Assembly: GCF_024746835.1 (NCBI RefSeq)
Contig: NZ_CP080531.1
Location: forward strand, 5,910,001-5,974,000
DNA from: Mesorhizobium sp. AR02
GTDB lineage: Bacteria; Pseudomonadota; Alphaproteobacteria; Rhizobiales; Rhizobiaceae
Length of the DNA stretch: 64,000 nt
Direction of reading: 5' to 3'
Shown: positions 45,157 to 54,240 of the stretch, piece by piece
Layout of the letters: each line of letters starts with the position of its first letter
Numbering within the stretch: the first letter of the stretch is position 1
Notes under the pieces: generated by a model
Databases searched by the model: none
What the model was told of the DNA's origin: nothing
The model's input: only the letters and a program-made list of their open reading frames with translations
Translations under genes and position numbers: made by a program

Positions 45157-45738
45157 GTGAACATCCTCGTCCTCCACGCCCATCCGGTCGAGACCAGCTT
45201 CAATGCCGGCCTGCACCGGTTGATCGTCGAGCGGCTGACGGCGGCGGGCCATACGGTCGACGACTGCGATCTCTACGCCGAGGATTTCGACCCGCGGCTG
45301 ACGCGCCAGGAGAGGCTGGACTATCACAACCAGCGCGGCTCCGCAGACCCAGTTGCCCCTTATGTCGAGCGCCTGTTGCGGGCCGAGGCGCTGGTGCTTT
45401 CCTATCCGGTCTGGAACTACGGCTTTCCCGCGATCCTCAAAGGCTTTTTCGATCGCGTCTTCCTGCCTGGCGTTTCGTTCAGGCTGGTCGACGGCAAGGT
45501 GCAGCCGTCGCTGCACAACATCAAGAAGATCGCGGCGGTCACCACCTATGGTGGCAGCCGGTTCCGCGCCATTGTGATGGGTGATCCACCGCGCAGACTG
45601 ATCAAGCGCATGCTGCGCGCCACGGTAAAGCCGGGCGCACCGGTGGCTTATCTCGCGCACTACGCAATGAACCTGTCGACCGACGAAACGCGGAAATCGT
45701 TCATGACCAGGGTTGCGGCGAGCATGGATGCGTTCTGA
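45157..45738 (+). CDS. NAD(P)H-dependent oxidoreductase (flavodoxin_2 fold)
   Basis: A 193-residue flavoprotein of the NQO/YabF/MdaB type, beginning MNILVLHAHPVETSFNAGLH, with LVLSYPVWNYGFPAILKGFFDRVFLPGVSF. Starts at GTG 45157. These enzymes reduce quinones or azo/nitro compounds with NAD(P)H and FMN/FAD. One base overlaps the next paralogue (TGATG). Confidence 0.85.
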   Translation: MNILVLHAHPVETSFNAGLHRLIVERLTAAGHTVDDCDLYAEDFDPRLTRQERLDYHNQRGSADPVAPYVERLLRAEALVLSYPVWNYGFPAILKGFFDRVFLPGVSFRLVDGKVQPSLHNIKKIAAVTTYGGSRFRAIVMGDPPRRLIKRMLRATVKPGAPVAYLAHYAMNLSTDETRKSFMTRVAASMDAF

Positions 45739-46325
45739 TGCGGGTCCTCGTGGTTTATTGCCATCCGGTGCCGGAAAGCTTTTGCGCCGCCATTCGCGAC
45801 ACCGCTCTGGATGTGCTGAAGGCAAGGGGCTGGGAGGTGCGGCTGCTCGATCTCTATGCCGAGAAATTCGACCCGGTGATGGGCTGCGAGGAGCGGCGCA
45901 GCTACAATGACCAGGCGCCACGGGATCCGGCGCTGAAGCCGCATTTCGAACTGCTCAACTGGGCCGAGGCGATCCTGTTCGTCTATCCGACCTGGTGGTA
46001 CGGGCTGCCGGCGATGTTGAAGGGCTGGCTCGACCGGGTGTGGGCGACCGACGTCGCCTTCAAGCTGCCGGCGGGCAAGGGGCGGATCAAATCGCTGATG
46101 ACGCATGTTACCAAGGTCGGCGTCATCACCACCTGCGGCGCGCCGACCTGGTGGAGCGTCGTCGTCGGCCAGCCCGGACGCAAGACCTTGCTGCGCGGCA
46201 TGCGGGCGCTGTGCGCGAGACGCTGCAAGACGTTCTTCTTGGCGCATTATCTGATGGATGCCTCGACGCCGGCAACGAGGGCGGCGTTTCTGGCAAAGGT
46301 GCGGACGAAGCTGGCAAGGTTTTGA
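45738..46325 (+). CDS. NAD(P)H-dependent oxidoreductase (flavodoxin_2 fold), paralogue
   Basis: A 195-residue protein with the same fold as its upstream neighbour: MRVLVVYCHPVPESFCAAIRD, FVYPTWWYGLPAMLKGWLDRVWATDVAF, and VGVITTCGAPTWWSVV. The pair probably arose by tandem duplication or may form a heterodimer (inference). A repeat element follows immediately. Confidence 0.85.
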   Translation: MRVLVVYCHPVPESFCAAIRDTALDVLKARGWEVRLLDLYAEKFDPVMGCEERRSYNDQAPRDPALKPHFELLNWAEAILFVYPTWWYGLPAMLKGWLDRVWATDVAFKLPAGKGRIKSLMTHVTKVGVITTCGAPTWWSVVVGQPGRKTLLRGMRALCARRCKTFFLAHYLMDASTPATRAAFLAKVRTKLARF

Positions 46326-46336
46326 GGAATTAGCGT

Positions 46337-46462
46337 CCTTCTCCCCGTTCTACGGGGAGAAGATGCCGGCAGGCAGATGAGGGGCAGCGCGAACTTTCGA
46401 ATGCCAGCGCCGCCCCTCATCCGGCCCTTCGGGCCACCTTCTCCCCGTAAACGGGGCGAAGG
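46337..46462. repeat. Palindromic intergenic repeat
   Basis: CCTTCTCCCCGTTCTACGGG at the left end mirrors CCCCGTAAACGGGGCGAAGG at the right, with CTCATCCGGCCCTTCGGGCC in the centre. A dispersed rhizobial type element, between convergent transcription units, so it may terminate both. Confidence 0.85.
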
Positions 46463-46471
46463 AAGACCGCG

Positions 46472-48925
46472 CTACATCCTCGTGCGTTCCGCTTTCGGAT
46501 CATACATCGGCTTCAACGACGCCTCTGCCGCAAACCGCTCGCCGGCGATCTCGATTTCGTAGGATGAGGTCAGCACATCCGCCTCGCTCTCGCCTTGGCA
46601 CGGCACATAGCCCAGCCCGATCGCGCCGCCGAGATGGTGGCCGTAATTGCCTGAGGTGATCGGGCCGACGATCTTGCCGTCGCGCAGGATCGCTTCGTTG
46701 TGGAAGAGCAGGGGTTGCGGGTCCTTCAGGCGAAACTGGACCAGGCGGCGGCTCAATCCGGCTTCCTTCTTCTTCAACACCGCATCGCGGCCGAGAAAAT
46801 CGCCCTTGGCCGTCTTCACCGCGAAGCCGAGACCGGCCTCCAGCACGTTGTCCTCGTCGGTGATGTCATGGCCGAAATGCCGGAAGGCCTTTTCGATGCG
46901 GCAGGAATCCAGCGTGTGCAGGCCGCAGAGTTTCAGCCCGACATCCGCGCCGGCTTCGTCGATCGCCTCGAAGACATGGGCGGCCTGATCGGTCGAGACA
47001 TAGAGCTCCCAGCCGAGTTCGCCGACATAGGTGACGCGGTGGGCGCGGGCGAGGCCCATGCCGATCTCGATCTCCTGAAACGTGCCGAACGGGTTGTTCT
47101 TATTGGAGAAGTCGTTCGGGCTGACCTTCTGGATCAGCTTTCGCGCATCGGGCCCCATCAGGCAGAGCACGCTTTCAGCGGCGGTCACATCTGTGATGAC
47201 GACGAATTCCTCGCCGACATGGCGGCGCAGCCAGGCGAGGTCGCGCTGCAGCGTGGCACCCGGCACGACGAGGAAGTAGGCCGTATCCGACAGCCGCGAG
47301 ACGGTGAGGTCGCTCTCGATGCCGCCGCGCTGGTTGAGCATCTGCGTGTAGACGATCTTGCCCGGCGCCACGTCCATGTCGTTGGCGCACAGCTTCTGCA
47401 GGAAGGCACAGACGTCACGGCCCTCGACACGGATCTTGCCGAAGGAGGTCATGTCGAACAGGCCGACCTTGTTGCGGACCGCCAGGTGCTCCTCGCGCTG
47501 GTTGTCGAACCAGTTCTGCCGCTTCCAGGAATAGCGGTATTCGCGCTCCTGTCCCTCGCGGGCGAACCAGTTGGCGCGCTCCCAGCCAGCGACCTCGCCG
47601 AACACGGCGCCACGCGCCTTCAGGTGCTCATGCAAAGGCGAGCGGCGAACATTTCTAGACGTAGCCATCTGGCGATAGGGGAAATGGTCGGCATAGAGCA
47701 GGCCGAGCGTTTCGGAGACGCGCTCCTTGAGATAACGGCGGTTTTTCTGGAACGGCTGGGCGCGGCGGATGTCGACTTCCCAGAGGTCGAAGGGCGCTTC
47801 GCCATCGTTGATCCATTGCGCCAGCGCCATGCCAGCGCCGCCGGAGGAGACGATGCCGATCGAATTGTAGCCGGTCGCCATCCAGTAGCCGGACAATTCC
47901 GGCGCTTCGCCGAGATAGTAGCGGTCGTCGGGTGTAAAGCTTTCGGGGCCATTGAAGAAGGTGTGGATGCCGGCGGTGGCCAGCATCGGCATGCGGTTGA
48001 CGCCCATTTCGAGGATCGGCTCGAAATGATCCATATCCTCGGGCAATTGGTCGAAGCAGAAATCCTCGCGGATGCCGTCCATGCCCCATGGCTTGGCCAC
48101 CGGCTCGAAGGCGCCAAGCATCATCTTGCCGGCGTCTTCCTTGTAGTAGGCGCACTCGTCGGGTACGCGCAGCACCGGCAGGCGGGAGAGGCCGGGGATC
48201 GGCTCGGTGACGAGATAGAAATGCTCGCAGGCGTGCAGCGGGATGGTGACGCCGTTCTGGGCGCCCAGTTCGCGCGCCCACATGCCGGCGCAGTTGACGA
48301 CGATGTCGGCCTCGATGGTGCCTTGGTCCTCGCCCTGTGCCCAGGATACGCCGGTGACGCGGCCGTTCCTGGTATGGACCCTGGTGACCTTCACATTCTC
48401 AACGATGGTGGCGCCGCGCTGGCGCGCACCCTTGGCCAGCGCCATGGCGATGTTGGCCGGGTCGCACTGGCCGTCGAGCGGCAGATGCACGGCGCCGACG
48501 ACGTCGGAGACGTTGAGATGCGGATACATCTCTTTGACTTCGTTGGGAGAAATCTCGCGCACGTCGACATCGAAGGCGCGGGCGAGCGACGCCTGCCGGT
48601 AGATCTCGTGCTTGCGCTCCTCGGTGAGCGCAACGGTGATCGAGCCGACCTGGCGCATGCCGGTGCCGACCTCGGTCTCGGCTTCCAGCTTGACGTAGAG
48701 ATCGGCCGAATATTTCGCCAGCCGCGTCATATTCTGCGAGCCGCGCAGCTGGCCGATCAGGCCGGCGGCATGCCATGTCGTGCCCGAGGTCAGCTGCTTG
48801 CGTTCCAGAAGCACGATGTCGGTCCAGCCGAGCTTGGCCAGGTGATAGGCGACCGAACAGCCGGAGACACCGCCGCCGATGATGACGGCCCTTGCTTTGG
48901 TGGGGATGGTCTTGGGGGCGCTCAT
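46472..48925 (-). CDS. FAD-dependent dimethylglycine/sarcosine dehydrogenase-like protein (GcvT-fused), copy 1
   Basis: An 817-residue protein. Residues 10-390 are a DAO flavoprotein (AVIIGGGVSGCSVAYHLAKLGW, SGTTWHAAGLIGQLRGS with the likely covalent-FAD region), then a linker domain, then GcvT (from about 430; EHLAVRNKVGLFDMTSFGKIRVEG) and GcvT_C (IAGERFAAEASLKPMYDP). Members oxidise N-methyl groups and pass C1 to tetrahydrofolate. Last gene of a minus-strand operon, overlapping the aminotransferase by four bases. Paralogous to the gene at 50998-53451. Confidence 0.88.
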   Translation of the reverse strand: MSAPKTIPTKARAVIIGGGVSGCSVAYHLAKLGWTDIVLLERKQLTSGTTWHAAGLIGQLRGSQNMTRLAKYSADLYVKLEAETEVGTGMRQVGSITVALTEERKHEIYRQASLARAFDVDVREISPNEVKEMYPHLNVSDVVGAVHLPLDGQCDPANIAMALAKGARQRGATIVENVKVTRVHTRNGRVTGVSWAQGEDQGTIEADIVVNCAGMWARELGAQNGVTIPLHACEHFYLVTEPIPGLSRLPVLRVPDECAYYKEDAGKMMLGAFEPVAKPWGMDGIREDFCFDQLPEDMDHFEPILEMGVNRMPMLATAGIHTFFNGPESFTPDDRYYLGEAPELSGYWMATGYNSIGIVSSGGAGMALAQWINDGEAPFDLWEVDIRRAQPFQKNRRYLKERVSETLGLLYADHFPYRQMATSRNVRRSPLHEHLKARGAVFGEVAGWERANWFAREGQEREYRYSWKRQNWFDNQREEHLAVRNKVGLFDMTSFGKIRVEGRDVCAFLQKLCANDMDVAPGKIVYTQMLNQRGGIESDLTVSRLSDTAYFLVVPGATLQRDLAWLRRHVGEEFVVITDVTAAESVLCLMGPDARKLIQKVSPNDFSNKNNPFGTFQEIEIGMGLARAHRVTYVGELGWELYVSTDQAAHVFEAIDEAGADVGLKLCGLHTLDSCRIEKAFRHFGHDITDEDNVLEAGLGFAVKTAKGDFLGRDAVLKKKEAGLSRRLVQFRLKDPQPLLFHNEAILRDGKIVGPITSGNYGHHLGGAIGLGYVPCQGESEADVLTSSYEIEIAGERFAAEASLKPMYDPKAERTRM

Positions 48926-50103
48926 GCGGCCTCGCGGCGATAGGTGGAAGCAAAACGGCGCAGTCGAAGTGCTGCTTCTTGGAGAATCGGCTGCGGTTGG
49001 CAGAGGCTGATGCGGATGTGGCCGGCGGCGGCTTCGCCGAAGCTGGAGCCGGGCATCACGCCGACATTCTCCTTGTCGAGGAAGGCGAAGGCGAATTTCT
49101 CGTCGTCGGGTTCGACCGCAGATATGTCGAGCATGACATACATGCCGCCTTCGGAGCCGCGCACGCTGACATCGTTCATGCCGCGCACGGCATCGAGGAA
49201 GACGGTGCGGCGCGCCGCGTAGCGCTCGGCGATGTCCTTGACGCCGTAATGGTTCTCAAGCGCCTCCGCGCAGGCGACCGAGATGAAGGCCGGCAGGCCG
49301 TAGGTCGTCACCAGATTGAGATTGATCAGCAGCGTGATCATCGCCTCAGGACCGGTCAGCCAGCCCATGCGCCAGCCGGTCATGCCATGGCTCTTGGACA
49401 TGGAATTGATGACCAGCGTGCGCTCGGCCATGCCGGGCAGCGAGCGCGGCGAGACGTGCTCGCCGCCGCCCAGCGTCCAGTAGACTTCGTCCGACAGCAA
49501 CCAGAGGTCATGCTCGCGGCAGATTTCGGCCAGCTGTTCGAGCCGCTCGCGCGAATAGACCGCACCGGTCGGGTTGTTCGGCGTGTTGATCAGGATGGCG
49601 CGTGTGTTGGGCTTGAGTGCAGCGCGGATCATGTCGGCGTGCGGCTGGAATCCATCCTCTGCCGGCGTCTCTACCACGGTGAAACTGGCACCTGCAGCGC
49701 TGAACGTGTTGGGATATGTAGCGTAGTAGGGGGCAACGACGATGGCGTGGTCGCCCTGGTCGAGCACGGCCTGCACGGCCGCGTAGAGTGCGGCCTGGCC
49801 GCCGGGCGTGGCGATCACCTGATCCGGCGTCGTCTCGACGCCGGTGCAGGCGCTCGATGCGACCGCCATCGCCTGACGCAGGCGCGGCAGGCCGGGCAAC
49901 GGCGTGTAGTGGTGATTGCTGCCGCGAACCGCGGCCACGCAGGCCTCGATCGTTTGCGAGGGCGTGTCGAAATCATGGTCGCCGACCGACAGCATGATGA
50001 TGTCCTCGCCGGCCGCCTTGCGAGCCCAGGCGGCCGAGTGGACTTCCCAGCCATCCTTGCCCGACGGGACGATGCCGGAAATGCGAGACGATGGTCTAGG
50101 CAT
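48922..50103 (-). CDS. Class I/II pyridoxal-phosphate aminotransferase
   Basis: A 393-residue aminotransferase from ATG 50103 (MPRPSSRISGIVPSG). Landmarks: VGDHDFDTPSQT, TPGGQAALYAAVQAV, INTPNNPTGAVYSRE, LSDEVYWTLG and the PLP lysine in NSMSKSHGMTGWRMGW. Substrate is unknown; possibly an amino acid derived from the methylated compounds metabolised here. Overlaps both neighbours by four to eight bases in a translation-coupled operon. The frame extends upstream to 50328 within the methyltransferase gene, but without similarity. Confidence 0.87.
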   Translation of the reverse strand: MPRPSSRISGIVPSGKDGWEVHSAAWARKAAGEDIIMLSVGDHDFDTPSQTIEACVAAVRGSNHHYTPLPGLPRLRQAMAVASSACTGVETTPDQVIATPGGQAALYAAVQAVLDQGDHAIVVAPYYATYPNTFSAAGASFTVVETPAEDGFQPHADMIRAALKPNTRAILINTPNNPTGAVYSRERLEQLAEICREHDLWLLSDEVYWTLGGGEHVSPRSLPGMAERTLVINSMSKSHGMTGWRMGWLTGPEAMITLLINLNLVTTYGLPAFISVACAEALENHYGVKDIAERYAARRTVFLDAVRGMNDVSVRGSEGGMYVMLDISAVEPDDEKFAFAFLDKENVGVMPGSSFGEAAAGHIRISLCQPQPILQEAALRLRRFASTYRREAA

Positions 50104-51001
50104 GTATATCTCCCGAAATCTCATAGCCGGCCTGTTCGAGCCGGTCGCGCAGCGCAGCGATATGCGGCGGTCCGACTTCGCAGCAGCCGCCGACGATGTC
50201 GGCACCTGCCTCCACCCAGCCGATCGCCTGCTCGGCATAGGCGTCCGGGCCGAGGTCGTGGCGGGCGTGCAGCACATCGACGGTACCGCCGTGCTTGAGC
50301 GCCTCAGTGGAGGTGAAGCCATTGGCATAGGCGCCGACCGGGCCGCCGAGATCGATCAGTTCAGGCAAGGCGGCGGCGATCGCTTCCGGCCGGCAGCAGT
50401 TGAGCAGCCGCGCCGCTATCGGCAGGCCATCGAGCGCGCTGGCCGCGGCGGCTATTGTTTCGCCGCTGCGCAGCCGCGGTGCGCCGTGATCGGCGAGCGT
50501 CCACGACACCCAGACCGGCTTGCCACTTTCCGATGCCGCGGTGACGGCCGCGCGCGCCTCATCGGCCGACGCCATGGTTTCGCAGAGGAAGAGATCGACA
50601 CCGTCCGCCTGCTCGGCAACGATGCGGCGGTAGATGTCGAGCGTCTCCTGGTAAGAGATGGTCAGCGCCGGGGCGTAGCTGCCGAAAAGCGGCGACAGGC
50701 AGCCGGCGATCGCCGCGTCGCCGGCTTCGTCGCGAGCTTGCCTGGCCAGTTCGATGCCACGCTTCTGCAACGGCTTGAACAGGTCCTCGGCGCCCTCGCG
50801 CGCCAGGCGTTCGGGTGTCGCGGAATAGGTGTTGATGGTGATGACGCGCGCGCCGGCACGGATGAATTCGGCATGCAGGTCGCGCACCAGATCCGGTTCA
50901 TCGATCAGCACCCTGGCCGACCACAACGGCGTCGGCTCGGACTTGCTGCGGCGGACCAGTTCCTGGCCCATGCCGCCATCGGTGAGGATGACTTTCTTCA
51001 T
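50096..51001 (-). CDS. Homocysteine S-methyltransferase family protein
   Basis: A 301-residue TIM-barrel protein starting MKKVILTDGGMGQELVRR. The zinc cysteines are in LLNCCRPE and the terminal GGCCEVGP motif, as in BHMT/MmuM proteins. It would move a methyl group from an N- or S-methyl donor such as glycine betaine or S-methylmethionine to homocysteine. It sits between two dimethylglycine dehydrogenase-like genes, so betaine is a reasonable guess for the donor (inference). Overlaps both neighbours. Confidence 0.9.
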   Translation of the reverse strand: MKKVILTDGGMGQELVRRSKSEPTPLWSARVLIDEPDLVRDLHAEFIRAGARVITINTYSATPERLAREGAEDLFKPLQKRGIELARQARDEAGDAAIAGCLSPLFGSYAPALTISYQETLDIYRRIVAEQADGVDLFLCETMASADEARAAVTAASESGKPVWVSWTLADHGAPRLRSGETIAAAASALDGLPIAARLLNCCRPEAIAAALPELIDLGGPVGAYANGFTSTEALKHGGTVDVLHARHDLGPDAYAEQAIGWVEAGADIVGGCCEVGPPHIAALRDRLEQAGYEISGDIHA

Positions 51002-53451
51002 GCGCGCAGCCTCTCGTTCCTGGGATCCCAGAGCGGCTCATCCTTCTGCACCACCGCCTGGAAACGGTCGCCGAAGATTTCGACCTCGACGGAGGTGCCC
51101 GGCTCGGTCAAATCCACGCGCAGCATGCCGAGCGCGATCGACTTGTCGATGCGATGGCCCCAGCCGCCTGATGTGGTCTCGCCGACGATCTGGCCGCCAT
51201 GCCAAAGCGTCGACATGTAGGGCGCGTCGCAATCGCCGGGGTTTTCGACGACCAGCGTGACGAAGCGCTTCTTCACGCCTTGCTGCTTTTCGTTCTGAAG
51301 TGCGGCCTTGCCACGGAAGTCGGGCTTTTCCCATTTGACGAAGCGCTCGAGCCCGCCCTGCAGGATGGAATAGTCGGTCGACAGATCGCCCTTCCAGGTG
51401 CGGTAGCCTTTTTCGAGCCGCAACGAATCCAACGCATACATGCCGAACGGTTTCAGGCCATGCTTTTGTCCTGCCGCGCAGATGGCATCGAAGATGGCGG
51501 CGGTATCGTCAACCCTGGTGTGGATTTCCCAGCCGAGCTCGCCGGCGAAGGAGACACGCACCAGCTTGGCCCAGCGGCCGGCGATCTTCGTTTCCTGATG
51601 CGTCAGCCACGGCAAGGAGAGGTCGGCGTCGCAGACATCGGCGAGGATTTTTCGTGAGTTGGGGCCAGCAAGGATCTGGGTGGAGAATTCCTCTGTCCGG
51701 TCGATCAGCTTGAATGGTGCGTCCTTGGGCATGCGCGATTTCAGCCACTCGAAATCGTGCCATTGCGCGACCGCGGCAGTGATCAGCGTCATCACATTCT
51801 CGTCGTGGCGCACGACGGACATTTCTGTGACGATGCGGCCCTTGTCGTCGGCGAAATAGACGAGGCCGATGCGGCCGGGCTTCGGCACCAGGCCGGTGAC
51901 CTGCAGGCTCAGCCATTCGGCGGCACCGGGGCCTTCGAGGTTGAAGCGCGAGAAACCCGGCAGGTCGAGGATGCCGGCGGCGTCGCGCACCGCCAGGCAC
52001 TCCTCGCGGACGCGATGCTGCCAGGGCCCGTTGCGGCGGAAGGTCAGCGTCGCTTCCTCGGAAATGTCGTCGCCGTCCTTCGCGTACCAGGTGGCGCGCT
52101 CCCAGCCATTGTAGGCATCGAAGCGGCCACCGAACGCCTTGATGCGGTCATGGATCGGCGACAGTTTGCGGTCACGCCCTTCAGGCCAGGCATGGCGCGG
52201 GAACTGGATGGCGTATTCGTTGCCGTAGATTTCCATGCCCTTGGCGACGCAATAGTCGGGCGCCGAGGCAAAGGACGTGAAGCGGCGCGGATCGCAGGAC
52301 CACATGTCCCATTCCGTGTGGCCTTGCGTGATCCATTCCGCCAGCACCTTGCCGGCGCCACCGCCCTGGGCGATGCCGAAGGTGAAGACGCAGGCCTCGA
52401 AGGCATTGGGCACGCCGGGCATCGGGCCGATCAGCGGATTGCCGTCCGGCGCATAGGGGATCGGTCCGTTGATAACCTTGGACAGGCCGGCGGTGCCCAG
52501 GATCGGCACGCGGGCGACGGCATCGGCCAGGTAATGTTCCAGCCGGTCGAGATCGTCGGGGAAGAGCTGGAAGGAAAAATCCTCCGGCATCGGATCGTTT
52601 TGGGTTGCCCAATGCGCCCGGCAATTGCGCTCATAGGGGCCGAGATTCATGCCGGCCTTTTCCTGGCGCAGATAATAGGACGTATCGACGTCGCGCAGCA
52701 GCGGTAGTTTCTTGCCCTGTTCCTTCGACCAGGCGGCGAGCTCGGGGATCTTCTCGAACAGGATATATTGGTGGCTCATCACCATCATCGGCACCTCGCG
52801 GCCGAACATCTTGCCGACTTCGGCGGCACGGTAGCCAGCGGCGTTGACGACGATCTCGCAGCGGATCTCGCCTTGCGGCGTGGTGACCACCCATTCGTCC
52901 TTTTCGCGGCGAACGCCTGACACCGGGCAGAAGCGGATGATTTTCGCGCCCATGTCGCGCGCGCCCTTGGCCAGCGCCTGGGTGAGCTGCGCCGGGTCGA
53001 TGTCGCCGTCGCTCGGGTCATAGAGCGCGCCTTTCAGGTCATGCGTCTCGATGAAGGGATAGCGGCGCTTGATCTCGTCGACGCCGACCACGTCGATGTC
53101 CATGCCCTGATAGCGGCCCATGCCCTTGGCGCGCTGGAATTCCTGCATCCGCTCCTTGGAATGGGCGAGCCGCAGCGAGCCGGTGACGTGGTAGTTCATG
53201 GGATAGTCGACCGCGTCGGCGAGGCCGCGGTAAAGCTCGGTCGAATAGCGCTGCATGTTCATCAGCGACCAGGACGAGGAGAAGGTCGGCACATTGCCGG
53301 CGGCATGCCAGGTCGAGCCCGATGTCAGCTCGTTTTTTTCCAAGAGCACGCAGTCGGTCCAGCCCGCCTTGGCAAGATGATAGAGCGAGGAGGTGCCGAC
53401 AACACCACCTCCGATGATCACCACGCGCGCCGTGCTCGGCAAACCCGCCAT
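50998..53451 (-). CDS. FAD-dependent dimethylglycine/sarcosine dehydrogenase-like protein (GcvT-fused), copy 2
   Basis: An 817-residue protein with the same domain order as copy 1: DAO flavoprotein (VVIIGGGVVGTSSLYHLAKAGW, SGSTWHAAGNVPTFSSSWS), linker, GcvT (EECLAVRDAAGILDLPGFSR) and GcvT_C (MLRVDLTEPGTSVEVEIFG). It is diverged from copy 1, so the two probably act on different N-methyl substrates. First structural gene behind the XRE-cupin regulator, 21 bp from it, and overlapping the methyltransferase gene by four bases. Confidence 0.88.
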   Translation of the reverse strand: MAGLPSTARVVIIGGGVVGTSSLYHLAKAGWTDCVLLEKNELTSGSTWHAAGNVPTFSSSWSLMNMQRYSTELYRGLADAVDYPMNYHVTGSLRLAHSKERMQEFQRAKGMGRYQGMDIDVVGVDEIKRRYPFIETHDLKGALYDPSDGDIDPAQLTQALAKGARDMGAKIIRFCPVSGVRREKDEWVVTTPQGEIRCEIVVNAAGYRAAEVGKMFGREVPMMVMSHQYILFEKIPELAAWSKEQGKKLPLLRDVDTSYYLRQEKAGMNLGPYERNCRAHWATQNDPMPEDFSFQLFPDDLDRLEHYLADAVARVPILGTAGLSKVINGPIPYAPDGNPLIGPMPGVPNAFEACVFTFGIAQGGGAGKVLAEWITQGHTEWDMWSCDPRRFTSFASAPDYCVAKGMEIYGNEYAIQFPRHAWPEGRDRKLSPIHDRIKAFGGRFDAYNGWERATWYAKDGDDISEEATLTFRRNGPWQHRVREECLAVRDAAGILDLPGFSRFNLEGPGAAEWLSLQVTGLVPKPGRIGLVYFADDKGRIVTEMSVVRHDENVMTLITAAVAQWHDFEWLKSRMPKDAPFKLIDRTEEFSTQILAGPNSRKILADVCDADLSLPWLTHQETKIAGRWAKLVRVSFAGELGWEIHTRVDDTAAIFDAICAAGQKHGLKPFGMYALDSLRLEKGYRTWKGDLSTDYSILQGGLERFVKWEKPDFRGKAALQNEKQQGVKKRFVTLVVENPGDCDAPYMSTLWHGGQIVGETTSGGWGHRIDKSIALGMLRVDLTEPGTSVEVEIFGDRFQAVVQKDEPLWDPRNERLRA

Positions 53452-53472
53452 GTTCTTCTCCCAGAAATTGAC

Positions 53473-54060
53473 TCAATAGACCGGTGGTGAAACCACCCAG
53501 ATGATGACCGCCGGCTCGGTGCCTGGATTGCGCCAGCGATAGGGCTTGCCTTCGAAGCGGAAGGAATCGCCTTCGCCGAGCCGGTGCCAGACGCCCGCTA
53601 TCTCGATCTCGAAAATACCCGAGGCGATATAGCCGGCTTCCTCGGTCGGCCGCAGCTGCTCGGTCTTCATCTCCGCGCCCGCCGCGAAGATCGAGCGCAC
53701 CATCTCGAAGCTACCACCGAGATCGGGCGACAGAAGTTCTTCCACCAGGCCGGATTCGCTGGTGCCAAGCGTGCGGCGCCTGCCGGCCCGCACCACGACG
53801 CCGCGCTCGCTCTCGACCGGTACGTCATGGCTGAAGAACAGGCTGATCGGTACGCCGAACAGGTCGGCGAAGGCCCTGAGATCGCTGAGCGATGGCGTCG
53901 ACAGGCCGCGCTCGACCTGGCTGACCCAGCCGACCGAACGGCCGAGTTTCAGCGCGATCTCGGCCAGCGTCAGCCCGCGTGCCCGGCGCAGCGCCCTGAT
54001 ATCGCTGGCCAGCACGCGTTCGTCAGGCCCCTGTAATGTTCGTGCGGTAGTGGAGGGCAA
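53473..54060 (-). CDS. XRE-family regulator with C-terminal cupin
   Basis: A 195-residue protein with an N-terminal helix-turn-helix (LTLAEIALKLGRSVGWVSQVE, STPSLSDLRAFADLFGVP) and a C-terminal cupin_2 domain (PTEEAGYIASGIFEIEI, LGEGDSFRFEGKPYRWRNPG). Such PuuR-like repressors sense small amine or amino-acid ligands. Start is a TTG at 54060 with a weak ribosome binding site; no better start exists before the HTH. First gene of the operon with the two flavoproteins, hmt and the aminotransferase. Confidence 0.85.
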   Translation of the reverse strand: MPSTTARTLQGPDERVLASDIRALRRARGLTLAEIALKLGRSVGWVSQVERGLSTPSLSDLRAFADLFGVPISLFFSHDVPVESERGVVVRAGRRRTLGTSESGLVEELLSPDLGGSFEMVRSIFAAGAEMKTEQLRPTEEAGYIASGIFEIEIAGVWHRLGEGDSFRFEGKPYRWRNPGTEPAVIIWVVSPPVY

Positions 54061-54069
54061 AACGCGCTC

Positions 54070-54116
54070 TTCATGAAAATTTCAATTCGAATTTCATGAG
54101 AAATCAAGCTCATGAA
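54070..54116. promoter_or_regulatory. Repeated TCATGA operator candidates in divergent promoter
   Basis: TCATGAAA (54071-54078) and TTTCATGA (54092-54099) form a perfect inverted repeat with a 13-bp spacer; a third unit TCATGA lies at 54110-54115. They sit between the XRE-cupin operon and the nitroreductase gene in AT-rich DNA, so they are the obvious binding sites for the cupin regulator. Confidence 0.5.
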
Positions 54117-54240
54117 AAAATCAAGCAGAATTTCACCGATGTTCAAGATTTACTTGCAGGATTTTGACGGTTCATGCAAAGGCTCCGCCGCGAGCGGCGA
54201 GTGGGGACGTCCGATCGACACAAAGGCTAAGGGACGGCCC

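Noticed and set aside
44947..46462. Repeated palindromes considered as a CRISPR array
   Set aside because: The elements are single palindromes with unrelated sequences and no regular spacing; no cas genes in the window.
46700..48943. Long plus-strand open frame of 747 codons
   Set aside because: It is entirely antisense to the well-supported flavoprotein gene, shows no family motif, and its length reflects high GC content.
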